A stretch of DNA of 55,992 bases from CAZMGG01 sp964565715 (GTDB taxonomy: Bacteria; Planctomycetota; UBA1135; UBA2386): NCBI GenBank assembly GCA_964565715.1, contig CAZMGG010000022.1, positions 1 through 55,992 of the forward strand. Direction: 5' to 3'. Position numbers and translations under genes: made by a program. Below are positions 18,121 through 26,653 of this stretch, piece by piece. Each line of letters starts with the position of its first letter. Within the stretch, counting starts at the first letter, position 1. The notes beneath the pieces were generated by a model. That model was not told where the DNA came from and did no database searches. It saw only the letters and a program-made list of their open reading frames with translations.

Positions 18121-18765
18121 TCAGTTCTCCAGCTTCTTCAGCGCCGGGTGCGGCGAGTCGCCGAAGGTCGGGAAGGGGCCCTGCTCCAGGGTCCAGCCGA
18201 ACTGCTCCTTCAGATCGCGCTCGAGCAGCAGCTGGCCCACGGTGCCGTCGCCCCAGAGCACGTTGATGGTGCCGTCCTTGAAGGCCCAGCCACCCTCGTT
18301 GTCGTTGGCCATCCAGGCCTCCTTGCCCGACAGCATGTCGCGCTTGTGCTGGGCGCCGCGGCCGGCGTAGTGGGTGTCGAGGGAGGTGACGCTCTGCAGG
18401 TCCTTCCAGATCGTCTCCGGGTCCTGCTTCTTCAGGTTGATGTAGTAGTCGTCGGTGTCGCGCACGCCGGGCGTGAAGTACACGTCGAGGTTCTGCGGCG
18501 TGTGCTCGACGACGCCCTTGACCCAGGCGCCGAGCACGAACTTGTGGCCACCGCCCTCGGGGTAGTGGCCGAACTTGTTCTTGTAGGCGGTGACCCAGAA
18601 GTACTGCTTGTCGAGCTGTTTGGCGTCGGCCGCGGTGTTGGCCTGACCCCAGGCGGCGATCAGGTCGGGGGCGAACGTGACGACCAGCAGGCTGAGGATG
18701 CCGATCACCACCATCAGCTCGATCAGGGTGAAGCCGGCAGCGGCGGCTTTCTGGATGCTCTTCAT
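18121..18765 (-). CDS. Type II secretion/type IV pilus pseudopilin-like protein
   Basis: 214 residues. The N terminus has the prepilin peptidase site and hydrophobic helix: a short basic leader, then GFTLIELMVVIGILSLLVV, with Glu at mature position 5. The rest is a soluble domain rich in aromatic residues and ending in a predicted extracellular head (WAFKDGTINVLWGDGTVG). Such proteins occur in large numbers in planctomycetes, often outside secretion operons, and may be surface or pseudopilus components. The divergent arrangement next to tRNA-Leu gives no functional hint. Confidence 0.85.
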   Translation of the reverse strand: MKSIQKAAAAGFTLIELMVVIGILSLLVVTFAPDLIAAWGQANTAADAKQLDKQYFWVTAYKNKFGHYPEGGGHKFVLGAWVKGVVEHTPQNLDVYFTPGVRDTDDYYINLKKQDPETIWKDLQSVTSLDTHYAGRGAQHKRDMLSGKEAWMANDNEGGWAFKDGTINVLWGDGTVGQLLLERDLKEQFGWTLEQGPFPTFGDSPHPALKKLEN

Positions 18766-18880
18766 GTGTCTCGGGGTCGGGGGGGTCGCGGGGTCGCGGG
18801 AGCGAAGGCTCGACAGTGTAGCGACTCCCCCCAGCCGGCGCAGGCCTCCAGCCAGAAGGCGAGGCCGCGCGTGAGGCGGC

Positions 18881-19657
18881 TCAGCGACCGTCGGGCTTGC
18901 CGCCGTTCGGCGGCGTCACCACCGGCTGCGGCAGCCCGTTCGGCTGCGGCTGGGCGTCGGGCTGCGGCTGCGGCGGAAGCTCGGGCTGCAGGCGGGTCTC
19001 GCCCATCGGCGCGGCCGGCTGGCCCTGCTGCTGCACCGCCTGCAGGCCGTGCTGCTGGGCGTAGCGGGTGGCGAACCAAGCGTCGCCGGAGAAGTCGCCC
19101 CACCACTGCCGCCAGCCGAGCACGGCGGTGTGCCGGGACACCGCGTCCTCGCTGAGGTGGTCGTAGCCGAAGTCCCGGCCGGTGACGCCCTTCAGGGCCT
19201 CGTGGGACAGGAAGCGGACCTCGCGACGGGGGCTGTCGAGGCCCTCGATCAGCACCGGGCAGTAGTTCAGGTCGCCGAGCAGGATCAGGCTGCGGGCCAC
19301 CTCCAGGCGGACCGCCTCGGCCTCGTCCTTGACGGCGGCCTGCAGCTGCGGGATCACCCGGCGGTCGCGCATCATGCCGAGCACCCAGGCGCAGGAGCTG
19401 CGCACCTTGGCGTTGTCGTGCTTGAGGGCCTGCAGCAGCGCGGGGATGGCCTGTTCGCCGGCCTGCACCAGCCACTGCATGTTCATCACCAGCTCCTCGC
19501 GGTGCTGGTAGGGGATCTGCTCGATGCGGCCCTGGATCTCGCCGGCCATCAGGCTGTTGGGCGCGGCGAACTCGCCGTTCGCGGCGTTCGAAGTGGTGCC
19601 GCAGGCAGGGAGCAGCAGCAGCGCCGCGATGGAAGTCAGAAGGGCGGGAAGCCTCAT
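18881..19657 (-). CDS. HEAT-repeat lipoprotein
   Basis: 258 residues. A lipoprotein signal (LTSIAALLLLPACG) leads into alpha-helical HEAT-like repeats, visible as QAIPALLQALKHDNAKVRSS, RVIPQLQAAVKDEAEAVRLE and CPVLIEGLDSPRREVRFLS. The C-terminal 60 residues are a Gln/Pro-rich low-complexity tail. It is likely envelope-anchored and scaffold-like; no enzymatic motif is seen. Same strand as the pseudopilin gene, with a 115-bp gap. Confidence 0.75.
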   Translation of the reverse strand: MRLPALLTSIAALLLLPACGTTSNAANGEFAAPNSLMAGEIQGRIEQIPYQHREELVMNMQWLVQAGEQAIPALLQALKHDNAKVRSSCAWVLGMMRDRRVIPQLQAAVKDEAEAVRLEVARSLILLGDLNYCPVLIEGLDSPRREVRFLSHEALKGVTGRDFGYDHLSEDAVSRHTAVLGWRQWWGDFSGDAWFATRYAQQHGLQAVQQQGQPAAPMGETRLQPELPPQPQPDAQPQPNGLPQPVVTPPNGGKPDGR

Positions 19658-19951
19658 GGGGTTCTACCTCGCTGGGAAGGCGTCGGATGCGCGCCGGTCT
19701 GGCGCGGGACTGCCGCTGCTATCGACCGGGTGGCGGTCCCGGCTTGAGCCGGGCGCCGGGCGCGGCCTCGGCCGAGGCCTTGCGGGCACCGCCCGGCAGG
19801 CCGGTCGCTGCCTGGGCTTCCCGGCCGCCTCGCCCGGAAGCCCGCATGACTGCTGGGTTTCCCGGCAGCGTCGCTTGCCACGACGCGGTGCCCCGCCTTA
19901 GCATCCGCCGCGCCTGACCGGGCGGTTGGGCTTTTCGAGGAGGTACACAAC
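19658..19951. other. Intergenic region between HEAT lipoprotein and HU
   Basis: About 294 bp with no convincing gene. It must carry the promoters of two divergent genes. The only recognisable element is the candidate HU promoter at 19875-19904; the rest is GC-rich sequence in which I see no RNA gene. Confidence 0.5.
19875..19904 (+). promoter_or_regulatory. Candidate sigma-70-type promoter of the HU gene
   Basis: TTGCCA at 19875-19880 and TAGCAT at 19899-19904 are separated by 18 bp and lie about 50 bp upstream of the HU start. Each box matches four or five of six consensus bases. In DNA this GC-rich the AT content of the second box is notable, but no start-site evidence exists. Confidence 0.35.
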
Positions 19952-20227
19952 ATGAACAAGGCAGATCTCATCGCCGACGTGCAGAAGCAGATGGGCAAGG
20001 AATGCAGCCGGGCCCACGCCGAGCGCGTCGTCAACACGGTGCTGGCTTCGATCCAGACCGGTCTCAAGAAGGACAAGGCCGTCCAGATCACCGGATTCGG
20101 CACCTTCGCGGTCAAGAACCGCAAGGCGCGCATGGGGCGCAATCCCCAGACCAACGAGCCGATCAAGATCAAGGCCAGCAAGACGGTCGGCTTCCGCGCC
20201 GGCTCGACCCTGAAGGGCACCGTCTAG
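19952..20227 (+). CDS. HU-family histone-like DNA-binding protein
   Basis: 91 residues, the family's usual size. MNKADLIADVQ opens the helical dimerisation body; ITGFGTFAVKNRKARMGRNPQTNE is the flexible beta-arm with the RNPQT tip that inserts into the DNA minor groove, followed by VGFRAGSTLKGTV. It bends and compacts DNA in the nucleoid. A near-perfect Shine-Dalgarno (GAGGAGGT) sits about 9 nt before the ATG, consistent with high expression. A strong hairpin follows the stop. Confidence 0.93.
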   Translation: MNKADLIADVQKQMGKECSRAHAERVVNTVLASIQTGLKKDKAVQITGFGTFAVKNRKARMGRNPQTNEPIKIKASKTVGFRAGSTLKGTV

Positions 20228-20245
20228 GGCCTGCCGGACCACGCA

Positions 20246-20288
20246 CTGCGCCGCCGGCGACCGGGTCGGACCCGGGCCGGCGGCGCAG
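20246..20288. terminator. Strong hairpin between HU and mnmA (probable terminator)
   Basis: A perfect 13-bp stem (CTGCGCCGCCGGC with GCCGGCGGCGCAG) encloses a second stem (CCGGGT/ACCCGG) around a 3-nt loop. It sits 19 bp after the HU stop and 23 bp before the mnmA stop, so it could serve both converging transcripts. There is no clear U-tract, so termination may rely on the stem alone. Confidence 0.6.
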
Positions 20289-20310
20289 CCATGTACGGGG
20301 GCAGCCCGCG

Positions 20311-21354
20311 TCAGTCGAGCCAGCCGCCGCCCAGCACCAGGTCGCCCTGGTAGAAGACCGCCGCCTGCCCCGGCGTCACCGCCGCCACCGGCTGGTCGAA
20401 GTGCACCGCGACGGTGCGATCGGGGCCCGGGACCAGCGTCGCCGGTGCCGGCTCGGCGCGGGCGCGGACCTTCACCTCGGCGCGCAGTTCCGCGCCGGGC
20501 GGCGGCTCGGGCACCAGCCAGTTGGCCGCCCGGACCGCGGCGGTGGCGGCGTGCAGCTCGCCCCGGTCCAGCAGCAGGACGTCGCCGGTCGCGGCGTCGA
20601 TCCGGCCGACGTAGACCGGCCGGCCGAGCGCCGGCAGGCCGCGGCGCTGGCCGACCGTGAACAGGCCGATGCCGTCGTGGCGGCCCAGCTCACGGCCGGC
20701 GGGGTCGACGAAGCGGCCGGGCCGGCCGGCGCCGCCGCGGGCGCGCACCACGTCGCGGTAGTCGCCCGAGGTGACGAAGCAGATCTCCATCGACTCGGGC
20801 TTGTCGGCGGTGCGCAAGCCGGCCTCGGCGGCCAGCGCCCGCACCTCGGGCTTGGTCAGGCCGCCGAGCGGGAACCAGGCGCGGCCCAGCGCCGCCCGCT
20901 GCAGGCCGAACAGGTAGTAGGTCTGGTCCTTGTTGGCGTCCCGGGCCCGCAGCAGCCGGCCGTCCTCGACCCGGGCGTAGTGGCCGGTGGCGACGCCGTC
21001 GGCGCCGAGCCCGTCCGCCAGCCGGAAAAGGTGGCCGAATTTGAGGTGCTGGTTGCACAACACACAGGGGTTGGGCGTGCGGCCGCGCCGGTATTCGTCG
21101 GCGAAGTGGTCGATCAGCGCGCCGAACTCCTCGCCATAGTCCACGGAGTAGAACGGGATGCCGAGCCTTGCCGCCACCAGGTATGCATCGTTGGCGTCCG
21201 ACGCCGAGCAGCAGGACTTCTCCTGCGGGCCGCCCTTGCCGGCGACCCCGTTGCGCATGAACACGCCCACCAGGTCGTGGCCCTGCCGCTGCAGGAGCAG
21301 GGCGGTGGCGCTGCTGTCGACGCCGCCGGACATGGCGACCAGGATGCGGGTCAT
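20311..21354 (-). CDS. mnmA: tRNA-specific 2-thiouridylase MnmA
   Basis: 347 residues. It installs sulfur at U34 of tRNA-Lys, -Glu and -Gln using ATP and a sulfur relay. The PP-loop SGGVDSS is at the N terminus. The two catalytic cysteines are in TPNPCVLCN and MEICFV, the tRNA-binding region is GHYARVEDG, and the family blocks DQTYYLF and FTVGQRRGL are intact. The C-terminal beta-barrel is complete. It is convergent with HU. Confidence 0.93.
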   Translation of the reverse strand: MTRILVAMSGGVDSSATALLLQRQGHDLVGVFMRNGVAGKGGPQEKSCCSASDANDAYLVAARLGIPFYSVDYGEEFGALIDHFADEYRRGRTPNPCVLCNQHLKFGHLFRLADGLGADGVATGHYARVEDGRLLRARDANKDQTYYLFGLQRAALGRAWFPLGGLTKPEVRALAAEAGLRTADKPESMEICFVTSGDYRDVVRARGGAGRPGRFVDPAGRELGRHDGIGLFTVGQRRGLPALGRPVYVGRIDAATGDVLLLDRGELHAATAAVRAANWLVPEPPPGAELRAEVKVRARAEPAPATLVPGPDRTVAVHFDQPVAAVTPGQAAVFYQGDLVLGGGWLD

Positions 21355-21440
21355 GGGCGTTTGCGGGTTCCTTGGTGTCCCGGGCAGGGGGCTCTCCCTA
21401 TATTCCTTCGCCCCGCAGATCCCAAACCCCCGCCCCGACG

Positions 21441-21887
21441 ATGCAGCCGATGCCCCACTTCGTCCTGGTCCTGCCCCAGGATCCGCAGCCCCAGCAGCCC
21501 GCCCCGCAGGCCCCGCCCCTCACCGAACCGCGGACGGGCGAGACCGGCGCCCAGCAGCAGGATCCGGGCGGCGGGCCGCGGCCGGCGCAGCCGCAGCAGC
21601 CCTGCGGCGGCACCGAGACCTTCCTCTACATGGGCCTGTTCCTGGCCCTGATGTGGCTGATGGTGTTCCGGCCGGCCAACAAGCAGCGCAAGCAGCAGCA
21701 GCAGATGCTGGGCGCGCTGAAGAAGGGCGACCCGGTGGTCACCACCGGCGGCATGCACGGCGTGATCCACAGCCTGGACGAGCGGACCATCACGCTCGAG
21801 GTCGACGGCATCAAGCTGGTGTTCGACCGCTCGGCGGTGGCGCGGGTGGCGCGCGATGAGCCCGCCAGGCCCGCCGCCAAGGCCTGA
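21441..21887 (+). CDS. yajC: Preprotein translocase subunit YajC
   Basis: 148 residues from ATG 21441; earlier in-frame starts would add sequence upstream of the likely promoter. A Pro/Gln-rich N-terminal region precedes one membrane helix (FLYMGLFLALMWLMVF) and the conserved cytoplasmic block RPANKQRKQQQQMLGALKKGD and VVTTGGMHGVI. YajC associates with SecDF in the Sec export machinery. The N-terminal extension is longer than in E. coli. Its 3' end overlaps yraN by 32 bp; secD and secF are not next to it. Confidence 0.88.
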   Translation: MQPMPHFVLVLPQDPQPQQPAPQAPPLTEPRTGETGAQQQDPGGGPRPAQPQQPCGGTETFLYMGLFLALMWLMVFRPANKQRKQQQQMLGALKKGDPVVTTGGMHGVIHSLDERTITLEVDGIKLVFDRSAVARVARDEPARPAAKA

Positions 21888-22266
21888 GCCCCGCCCCCCG
21901 GCCAACCGGTCCCTGGGCGCCCGCGGCGAGGACCTCGCCGCGGCGTTCCTCGAGGCGCGCGGCTGCCGCATCGTCGCCCGCAACCTGCGCACGGTGCACG
22001 GCGAGATCGACCTGCTGGTCCGCCGCGGCGCCGACTACGCCGCGGTCGAAGTGAAGACCAGCCGCCACCATCCCGGCCCGGAGCTGCTGGTGCGCCCGCC
22101 CCAGCTCGACCGGCTGGCGCGCGCGCTGCAGGGCCTCGCCGCCGTGCTGCGGCCCCGCCCCCGGAGCCTCTGCATCGACGCGGTGGCGGTCCGGATCCCG
22201 GACCAGGGCGTCCCGGAGGTGATGCATTTCCCGGCACTGCGCCGTGTTCTGCCCGACCCGCCGTAG
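21856..22266 (+). CDS. yraN: YraN/UPF0102 family nuclease-like protein
   Basis: 136 residues. The restriction-endonuclease-like core is visible: LGARGEDLAAAFLEARG, ARNLRTVHGEIDLLVRR with the catalytic Asp/Glu set, and AAVEVKTSRHH with the ExK motif. Members have a Holliday-junction-resolvase-like fold but unproven function. Its start lies inside yajC, so the two are cotranscribed. Confidence 0.85.
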   Translation: MSPPGPPPRPEPRPPANRSLGARGEDLAAAFLEARGCRIVARNLRTVHGEIDLLVRRGADYAAVEVKTSRHHPGPELLVRPPQLDRLARALQGLAAVLRPRPRSLCIDAVAVRIPDQGVPEVMHFPALRRVLPDPP

Positions 22267-22306
22267 CCGTCGCCGGTTGCTGCATTCCTGCAGCGCGCGG
22301 CTATGA

Positions 22307-23800
22307 ATGTCCGATTCCCGTCCTGCCCGGGACGCCCGCCTCCTGCCGATGCCGACGCTTGCCGAACAGATCATCCCGCGCCGCAAGCTGCTGCTGATGG
22401 CCACCGAGGCCGTCATCTTCACCGGCATCCTGTTCCTGGGCACCTCGCTGCCGCCGCTCAGCCCGGCGCCGGTGGACCTCGGCCGCTGGAACGGCGACCT
22501 CCTGCGCGGGCTCCTGACCTGCTTCACCATCGCGCTGATCTGCCAGACGTCGCTGTCCTACAACGACCTCTACGACTGGAAGATCTCGCAGAACCGCGCC
22601 GAGCTGCCCAACCGCCTCTTGCACTCGTGCGGCTACGCGCTGGTGATGATGGCGGCGCTGGTGCTGGTGCTGCCGTGGCTGTTCTTCTTCCCGGGGCTGC
22701 CCAACGTCGCCGGCGAGACCTGGAAGCTGATCCTGCTGCTGGCACTGGCCTTCGCCGCGGTGTTCGTGGTGCGCCTCTGGTTCCACTGGTTCTTCTACAA
22801 GTGGCGCGGCGGCGAGCCGGTGCTGGTGCTCGGCGACGACGCCCACGCCCAGGAGCTCGGGCGGATGCTGGTGGACCATCCGCTCGCCGGCTTCGAGCTG
22901 GTCGGCCTGGTCAGCGCCCACGCCGCCCCCACCGACGAGCAGAAGAGCCTCGAGCGGCCGGCCTGGCAGCGGGTGATCGGCCGGGTGGAGGACCTGCTGA
23001 CCCTCAGCCAGCAGAACGGCGTGGCCCGGGTGGTCGTCTGCCTGCGCGAACGCCGCGGCCACGTGCCGATCGAGGAACTGCTGGCCTGCCGGATGGCCGG
23101 CATCGAGGTCGAGGAGCGCGAGGCGATGTACGAGCGCCTCACCGGCAAGCTGGCCCTGGAGAGCATGCGGCCCAGCTACCTGATCTACAGCCGCGGCTTC
23201 CAGAAGGACCCGATGACCCTGGCCTTCAAGCGCGTCTCCGACATCCTGGCGGCGCTGATCGGCCTCAGCCTGTCGCTGCCGATCTGCCTCGCCGCAGCGC
23301 TGGCCATCAAGCTGACCAGCCGCGGGCCGCTGTTCTTCACCCAGATCCGCGTCGGCCAGGACGGGCAGCAGTTCCGGCTGGTGAAGTTCCGCACCATGCG
23401 GCAGGACGCCGAGAAGCACACCGGACCGGTCTGGGCCAGCGCCCAGGACGACCGCATCACGCCGGTCGGTCGCATCCTGCGCCTCACCCGCATCGACGAG
23501 ATCCCGCAGTTCCTCAACGTGCTGGTCGGCCACATGTCGTTCGTCGGCCCGCGCCCCGAGCGCCCGCACTTCGTCCAGCAGCTCAGCGAACAGATCCCGT
23601 TCTACCCGCTGCGCCACACGGTCAAGCCCGGCCTCACCGGCTGGGCCCAGGTGCGACACCCCTACGGCGCCTCGGTGGACGACGCCCGCGAGAAGCTGCG
23701 CTACGACCTCTACTACCTGAAGAACATGGGGCTGCTGTTCGACCTCAACATCATCCTGCGCACCACCGGGGTGATCCTGCTCGGCAAGGGCGCCCGCTGA
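22307..23800 (+). CDS. Polyprenyl-phosphate sugar-phosphotransferase (exopolysaccharide initiating)
   Basis: 497 residues. Four or five N-terminal membrane helices, a central nucleotide-binding-like region (PVLVLGDDAHAQELGRML) and a C-terminal bacterial sugar-transferase domain. That domain has KRVSDILAALIGL, RVGQDGQQFRLVKFRTM, the Asp/Glu-containing TRIDEIPQFLNVLVG and GPRPERPHF, and ends KPGLTGWAQVRHPYG. This is the WcaJ/EpsB-like class that loads the first sugar phosphate on undecaprenyl phosphate. No other polysaccharide genes flank it, so the product polymer is unknown. Confidence 0.9.
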   Translation: MSDSRPARDARLLPMPTLAEQIIPRRKLLLMATEAVIFTGILFLGTSLPPLSPAPVDLGRWNGDLLRGLLTCFTIALICQTSLSYNDLYDWKISQNRAELPNRLLHSCGYALVMMAALVLVLPWLFFFPGLPNVAGETWKLILLLALAFAAVFVVRLWFHWFFYKWRGGEPVLVLGDDAHAQELGRMLVDHPLAGFELVGLVSAHAAPTDEQKSLERPAWQRVIGRVEDLLTLSQQNGVARVVVCLRERRGHVPIEELLACRMAGIEVEEREAMYERLTGKLALESMRPSYLIYSRGFQKDPMTLAFKRVSDILAALIGLSLSLPICLAAALAIKLTSRGPLFFTQIRVGQDGQQFRLVKFRTMRQDAEKHTGPVWASAQDDRITPVGRILRLTRIDEIPQFLNVLVGHMSFVGPRPERPHFVQQLSEQIPFYPLRHTVKPGLTGWAQVRHPYGASVDDAREKLRYDLYYLKNMGLLFDLNIILRTTGVILLGKGAR

Positions 23801-23852
23801 CCCGCCACCGGCGCGCTTCCAACCGCACCGCCGTTGCGCCACACTGCGGCCC

Positions 23853-25475
23853 ATGACGTTCCGCATCCTGGTGGCCGACGACCTCGCCGAGGAGGGCCTG
23901 CAGATCCTCCGGCAGGCCGGCGAGGTGACCGTGAAGAAGGGCATGGACGAGGCGGCGCTGCGGGCGGCGCTGCCGCCGTTCCACGCCCTGGTGGTGCGTT
24001 CCGCCACCCAGGTGACCGCGCCGTCCCTGGAACTGGCCGGGAACCTCGCCGTGATCGGCCGCGCCGGCATCGGCGTCGACAACATCGACGTGCCCGCCGC
24101 GACCCGCGCCGGCATCGTGGTGATGAACACGCCGGAGGCCGGCGCCGTCACCACCGGCGAACACGCCCTGGCCCTGCTGCTCAGCATGGCCCGCTGCATC
24201 CCGCAGGCCGACGCCTCGGTGCGCGCCGGCCGGTGGGAGAAGTCGAAGTTCACCGGCGTGGATCTCACCGGCAAGACGCTCGGCGTGATCGGGCTGGGCC
24301 GCATCGGCCGCGTCGTCGCCGAGCGGGCCCGCGGCCTGGGCCTGCTGATCCAGGCCTACGACCCCTTCGTCGCCCAGGGCCAGGCGCCGCAGGGCGTGCG
24401 GATGGCCGAACTCGACGATCTCCTGGCGCAGAGCGACTTCGTCTCGGTGCACGTGCCGCTGCTGGACGAGACCCGCCACCTGCTGGACCGCGCCCGGTTC
24501 GGCCGGATGAAGCGCGGCGCCCGCCTGGTGCACGCCGCCCGCGGCGGCATCGTCGACGAGGCGGCGCTCTGCGAGGCACTGGCCTCGGGCCAGCTGGCCG
24601 CCGCGGCGCTCGACGTGTTCGAGCAGGAACCCCTGCCCGCCGACTCGCCGCTGCGCACTGCCCCCAACCTGATCCTGACCCCGCACCTCGGCGCCTCCAC
24701 CCACGAGGCCAAGCGCAACGTCTCGATCGAGATGGCGCAGCAGGTGGTGGTCTGCCTGAAGCGCGGCATCGCGCTCAACGGCGTCAACGTGCCCCGCATC
24801 GCGCCTGCCGACGTCGCCCAGGTCGGCCCCTACCTGGAGCTGGTCCACCACCTCGCCGCGTTCCTGGTGCAGGCCTTCCCCGGCGCCCTGCAGTCCCTGC
24901 GTTTGTCGGTGCAGGGCGGCATCCCGGAGTCGGCGGTGCGCCCGCTGACCGTGGCGATGCTGGTCGGCGGCCTGCGCCAGGGCACCGCCTCTGCGGTGAC
25001 GCCGGTCAACGCCGAACGCATCGCCAGGGACCGCAACGTCCGCTTCCACAGCGAGCAGGTCTCGCTGAAGCGCGACTTCATGAGCCTCTGCCGGGTCGAG
25101 GCGGTGGTCGGCGACGTGCGTCACTTCGCCAGCGGCACGGTGCTCGGCCATCGCCACGGCCGGATGGTCGAACTGGACGGCTGCGTCATCGACGCCATCC
25201 CGGAGCCGCCGGTGCTGGTGACGTTCCACAAGGACCAGCCTGGCGTGGTCGGCGCCATCGGCACCCTGCTCGGCCAGCACGGCGTCAACATCTCGCGCAT
25301 GCAGATCGGCGTGCAGAACGGCGACGCCGTCACGCCGGCACCGCCGGCCGGTGGCGCCTGCGCGGTGCCGGGCGAGGCGATCGGCATCCTCAACCTCGAC
25401 CGCGCGCTGCGACCCGACGAACTGCAGGCCCTGCAGGCCCTGCCGCCGATCGACCGGGCGGCGATGGTCGTCTAG
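23853..25475 (+). CDS. serA: D-3-phosphoglycerate dehydrogenase
   Basis: 540 residues, the long form with an extra ASB domain and a C-terminal ACT domain. It oxidises 3-phosphoglycerate with NAD+, the first step of serine synthesis. Motifs: RAGIGVDNIDV, nucleotide-binding GLGRIGRVVAERA, catalytic Arg in HAARGGIVDE, Glu in DVFEQEP and His in LTPHLGAST. The ACT region (VLVTFHKDQPGVVGAIG) normally senses serine. serB and a class V aminotransferase lie 23 kb away, so the pathway genes are split within this window. Confidence 0.93.
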   Translation: MTFRILVADDLAEEGLQILRQAGEVTVKKGMDEAALRAALPPFHALVVRSATQVTAPSLELAGNLAVIGRAGIGVDNIDVPAATRAGIVVMNTPEAGAVTTGEHALALLLSMARCIPQADASVRAGRWEKSKFTGVDLTGKTLGVIGLGRIGRVVAERARGLGLLIQAYDPFVAQGQAPQGVRMAELDDLLAQSDFVSVHVPLLDETRHLLDRARFGRMKRGARLVHAARGGIVDEAALCEALASGQLAAAALDVFEQEPLPADSPLRTAPNLILTPHLGASTHEAKRNVSIEMAQQVVVCLKRGIALNGVNVPRIAPADVAQVGPYLELVHHLAAFLVQAFPGALQSLRLSVQGGIPESAVRPLTVAMLVGGLRQGTASAVTPVNAERIARDRNVRFHSEQVSLKRDFMSLCRVEAVVGDVRHFASGTVLGHRHGRMVELDGCVIDAIPEPPVLVTFHKDQPGVVGAIGTLLGQHGVNISRMQIGVQNGDAVTPAPPAGGACAVPGEAIGILNLDRALRPDELQALQALPPIDRAAMVV

Positions 25476-25504
25476 GCCGCCCCGCCGCCCCGCCGCCCCG
25501 CCGC

Positions 25505-26575
25505 TCAGTCCTCGCCCTCGCCCGCCTCGTCCTCCTCGTCGGTGGGTTCCTCGGCGTCCGGGTCATACGCGTCCCGCAGCAGATCGACCAGGGCATCGAC
25601 GGCCGGCGTCTGCTCGTGCCACGCGGGATTGGCCACGTCCCCCATCTGCCACAGTTGCAGCCGGCCACCGGCCACCTCCGCCAGCCGGCTGGCGCCGATC
25701 CGCACCGCGATCTCGTCGGCCCCGGTGATGCTGACGCCGCGCCGGCCGAGCCGCAGCGCGACGATCCCGGCACCCGGCAGCTCCGTGCGGATCTCGTAGA
25801 AGAGGTTCCCGTTCAGCAGTTCGAAGCCGGCGTCCAGCACCCGCAGCAGCAACCCCTCGTCGGCGACGATGCGGAACCGCGCGCGGAACGCGGCCGGCAG
25901 GTAGGGGACGTGCTCGGTGAGCGCCACCACATCGGAGAACACGCCGTCAGCCACCGCCTGCACCGCCTGCGACATCACGTCGCGACCTTCCGGCGTGCGG
26001 CACCAGGCGTCGGCGCCGGGCAGCAGTTCCAGGCGATCGGCGCACGCATCCGGCAGCGGCGAGTAGTCCGGCGCCAGGTACAGGTTGGGTCCGCGTTCCA
26101 GCACGACCCGCGCCATCATCAGCGGCGGCGGGGGATCCCAGAACGGCCATGCCATCGGCTCCAGCCGCCGCCGCGCCCCGGTCCAGAAGTCGCGCAGTTC
26201 CAGCCCGCCGTCGGGCAGCAGCCGCGTCCGCCACACCCGCCGCGGACTCGCCGCCAGCGCCCGCAGGTACTCGCGTCCCGCCGGCGGCGCCCAGTCGTCG
26301 GCGAGGAAGCGATCCACCATCGAGCCGGCCTTGCCGTCGAAGTGATCCAGGAAGCAGTAGTGGTCGACCTGCAGCGACCGGAACGGCAACTCCTCGAACA
26401 GCCGGGCCACGGCATCGGTGTAGAAGGCATGGCCCAGCGGCTGCAGCAGCCGTGCCGCCCGGCGGTTGCGGGCGGCGAACCGTTGCTGCTGCGCGAAGTC
26501 GAGCAACCGATACCACGCATCGTTCCGAATCTCTTCGATTGAGGCCGGCTCCTGCTTGCTGATGCGCCTTCCCAT
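25505..26575 (-). CDS. Uncharacterised protein, paralog of the next gene (copy A)
   Basis: 356 residues of no family I recognise. It aligns over its length with the adjacent copy: LADDWAPPAGREYLRALAAS against LAEEWAPPAEREYLTALAVS, VWRTRLLPDG and LRDFWTGARRRL, ARFRIVADEGLLLRVL, and GVSITGADEIAVR against GVLSVTGSDEMAVR. There is no signal peptide or membrane helix, and the chain ends in an acidic tail (DEEDEAGEGED). Large aromatic content suggests a folded globular protein. The start ATG has AGGAG 4 nt upstream inside a duplicated leader. Confidence 0.7.
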   Translation of the reverse strand: MGRRISKQEPASIEEIRNDAWYRLLDFAQQQRFAARNRRAARLLQPLGHAFYTDAVARLFEELPFRSLQVDHYCFLDHFDGKAGSMVDRFLADDWAPPAGREYLRALAASPRRVWRTRLLPDGGLELRDFWTGARRRLEPMAWPFWDPPPPLMMARVVLERGPNLYLAPDYSPLPDACADRLELLPGADAWCRTPEGRDVMSQAVQAVADGVFSDVVALTEHVPYLPAAFRARFRIVADEGLLLRVLDAGFELLNGNLFYEIRTELPGAGIVALRLGRRGVSITGADEIAVRIGASRLAEVAGGRLQLWQMGDVANPAWHEQTPAVDALVDLLRDAYDPDAEEPTDEEDEAGEGED

Positions 26576-26604
26576 GGGCTCCTGTGGAGATGGCGCATGG
26601 TAGC
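26568..26604 (-). repeat. Duplicated leader/RBS, copy A
   Basis: 37 bp around the start of copy A, matching 27696-27732 at 33 of 37 positions. It contains the AGGAG ribosome site, the start ATG and a second out-of-frame ATG about 23 nt upstream. It marks the boundary of the tandem duplication or a conserved translational control segment. Confidence 0.7.
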
Positions 26605-26653
26605 ACCGGCGGGTCGGTGGGGTCGAGGGGACCGGCCGCCCGACCCGCCAGGC

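Noticed and set aside
25476..25504. CCGCCCC triplicate after serA as a terminator or regulatory repeat
   Set aside because: A short simple repeat without dyad symmetry, expected by chance in such GC-rich DNA.
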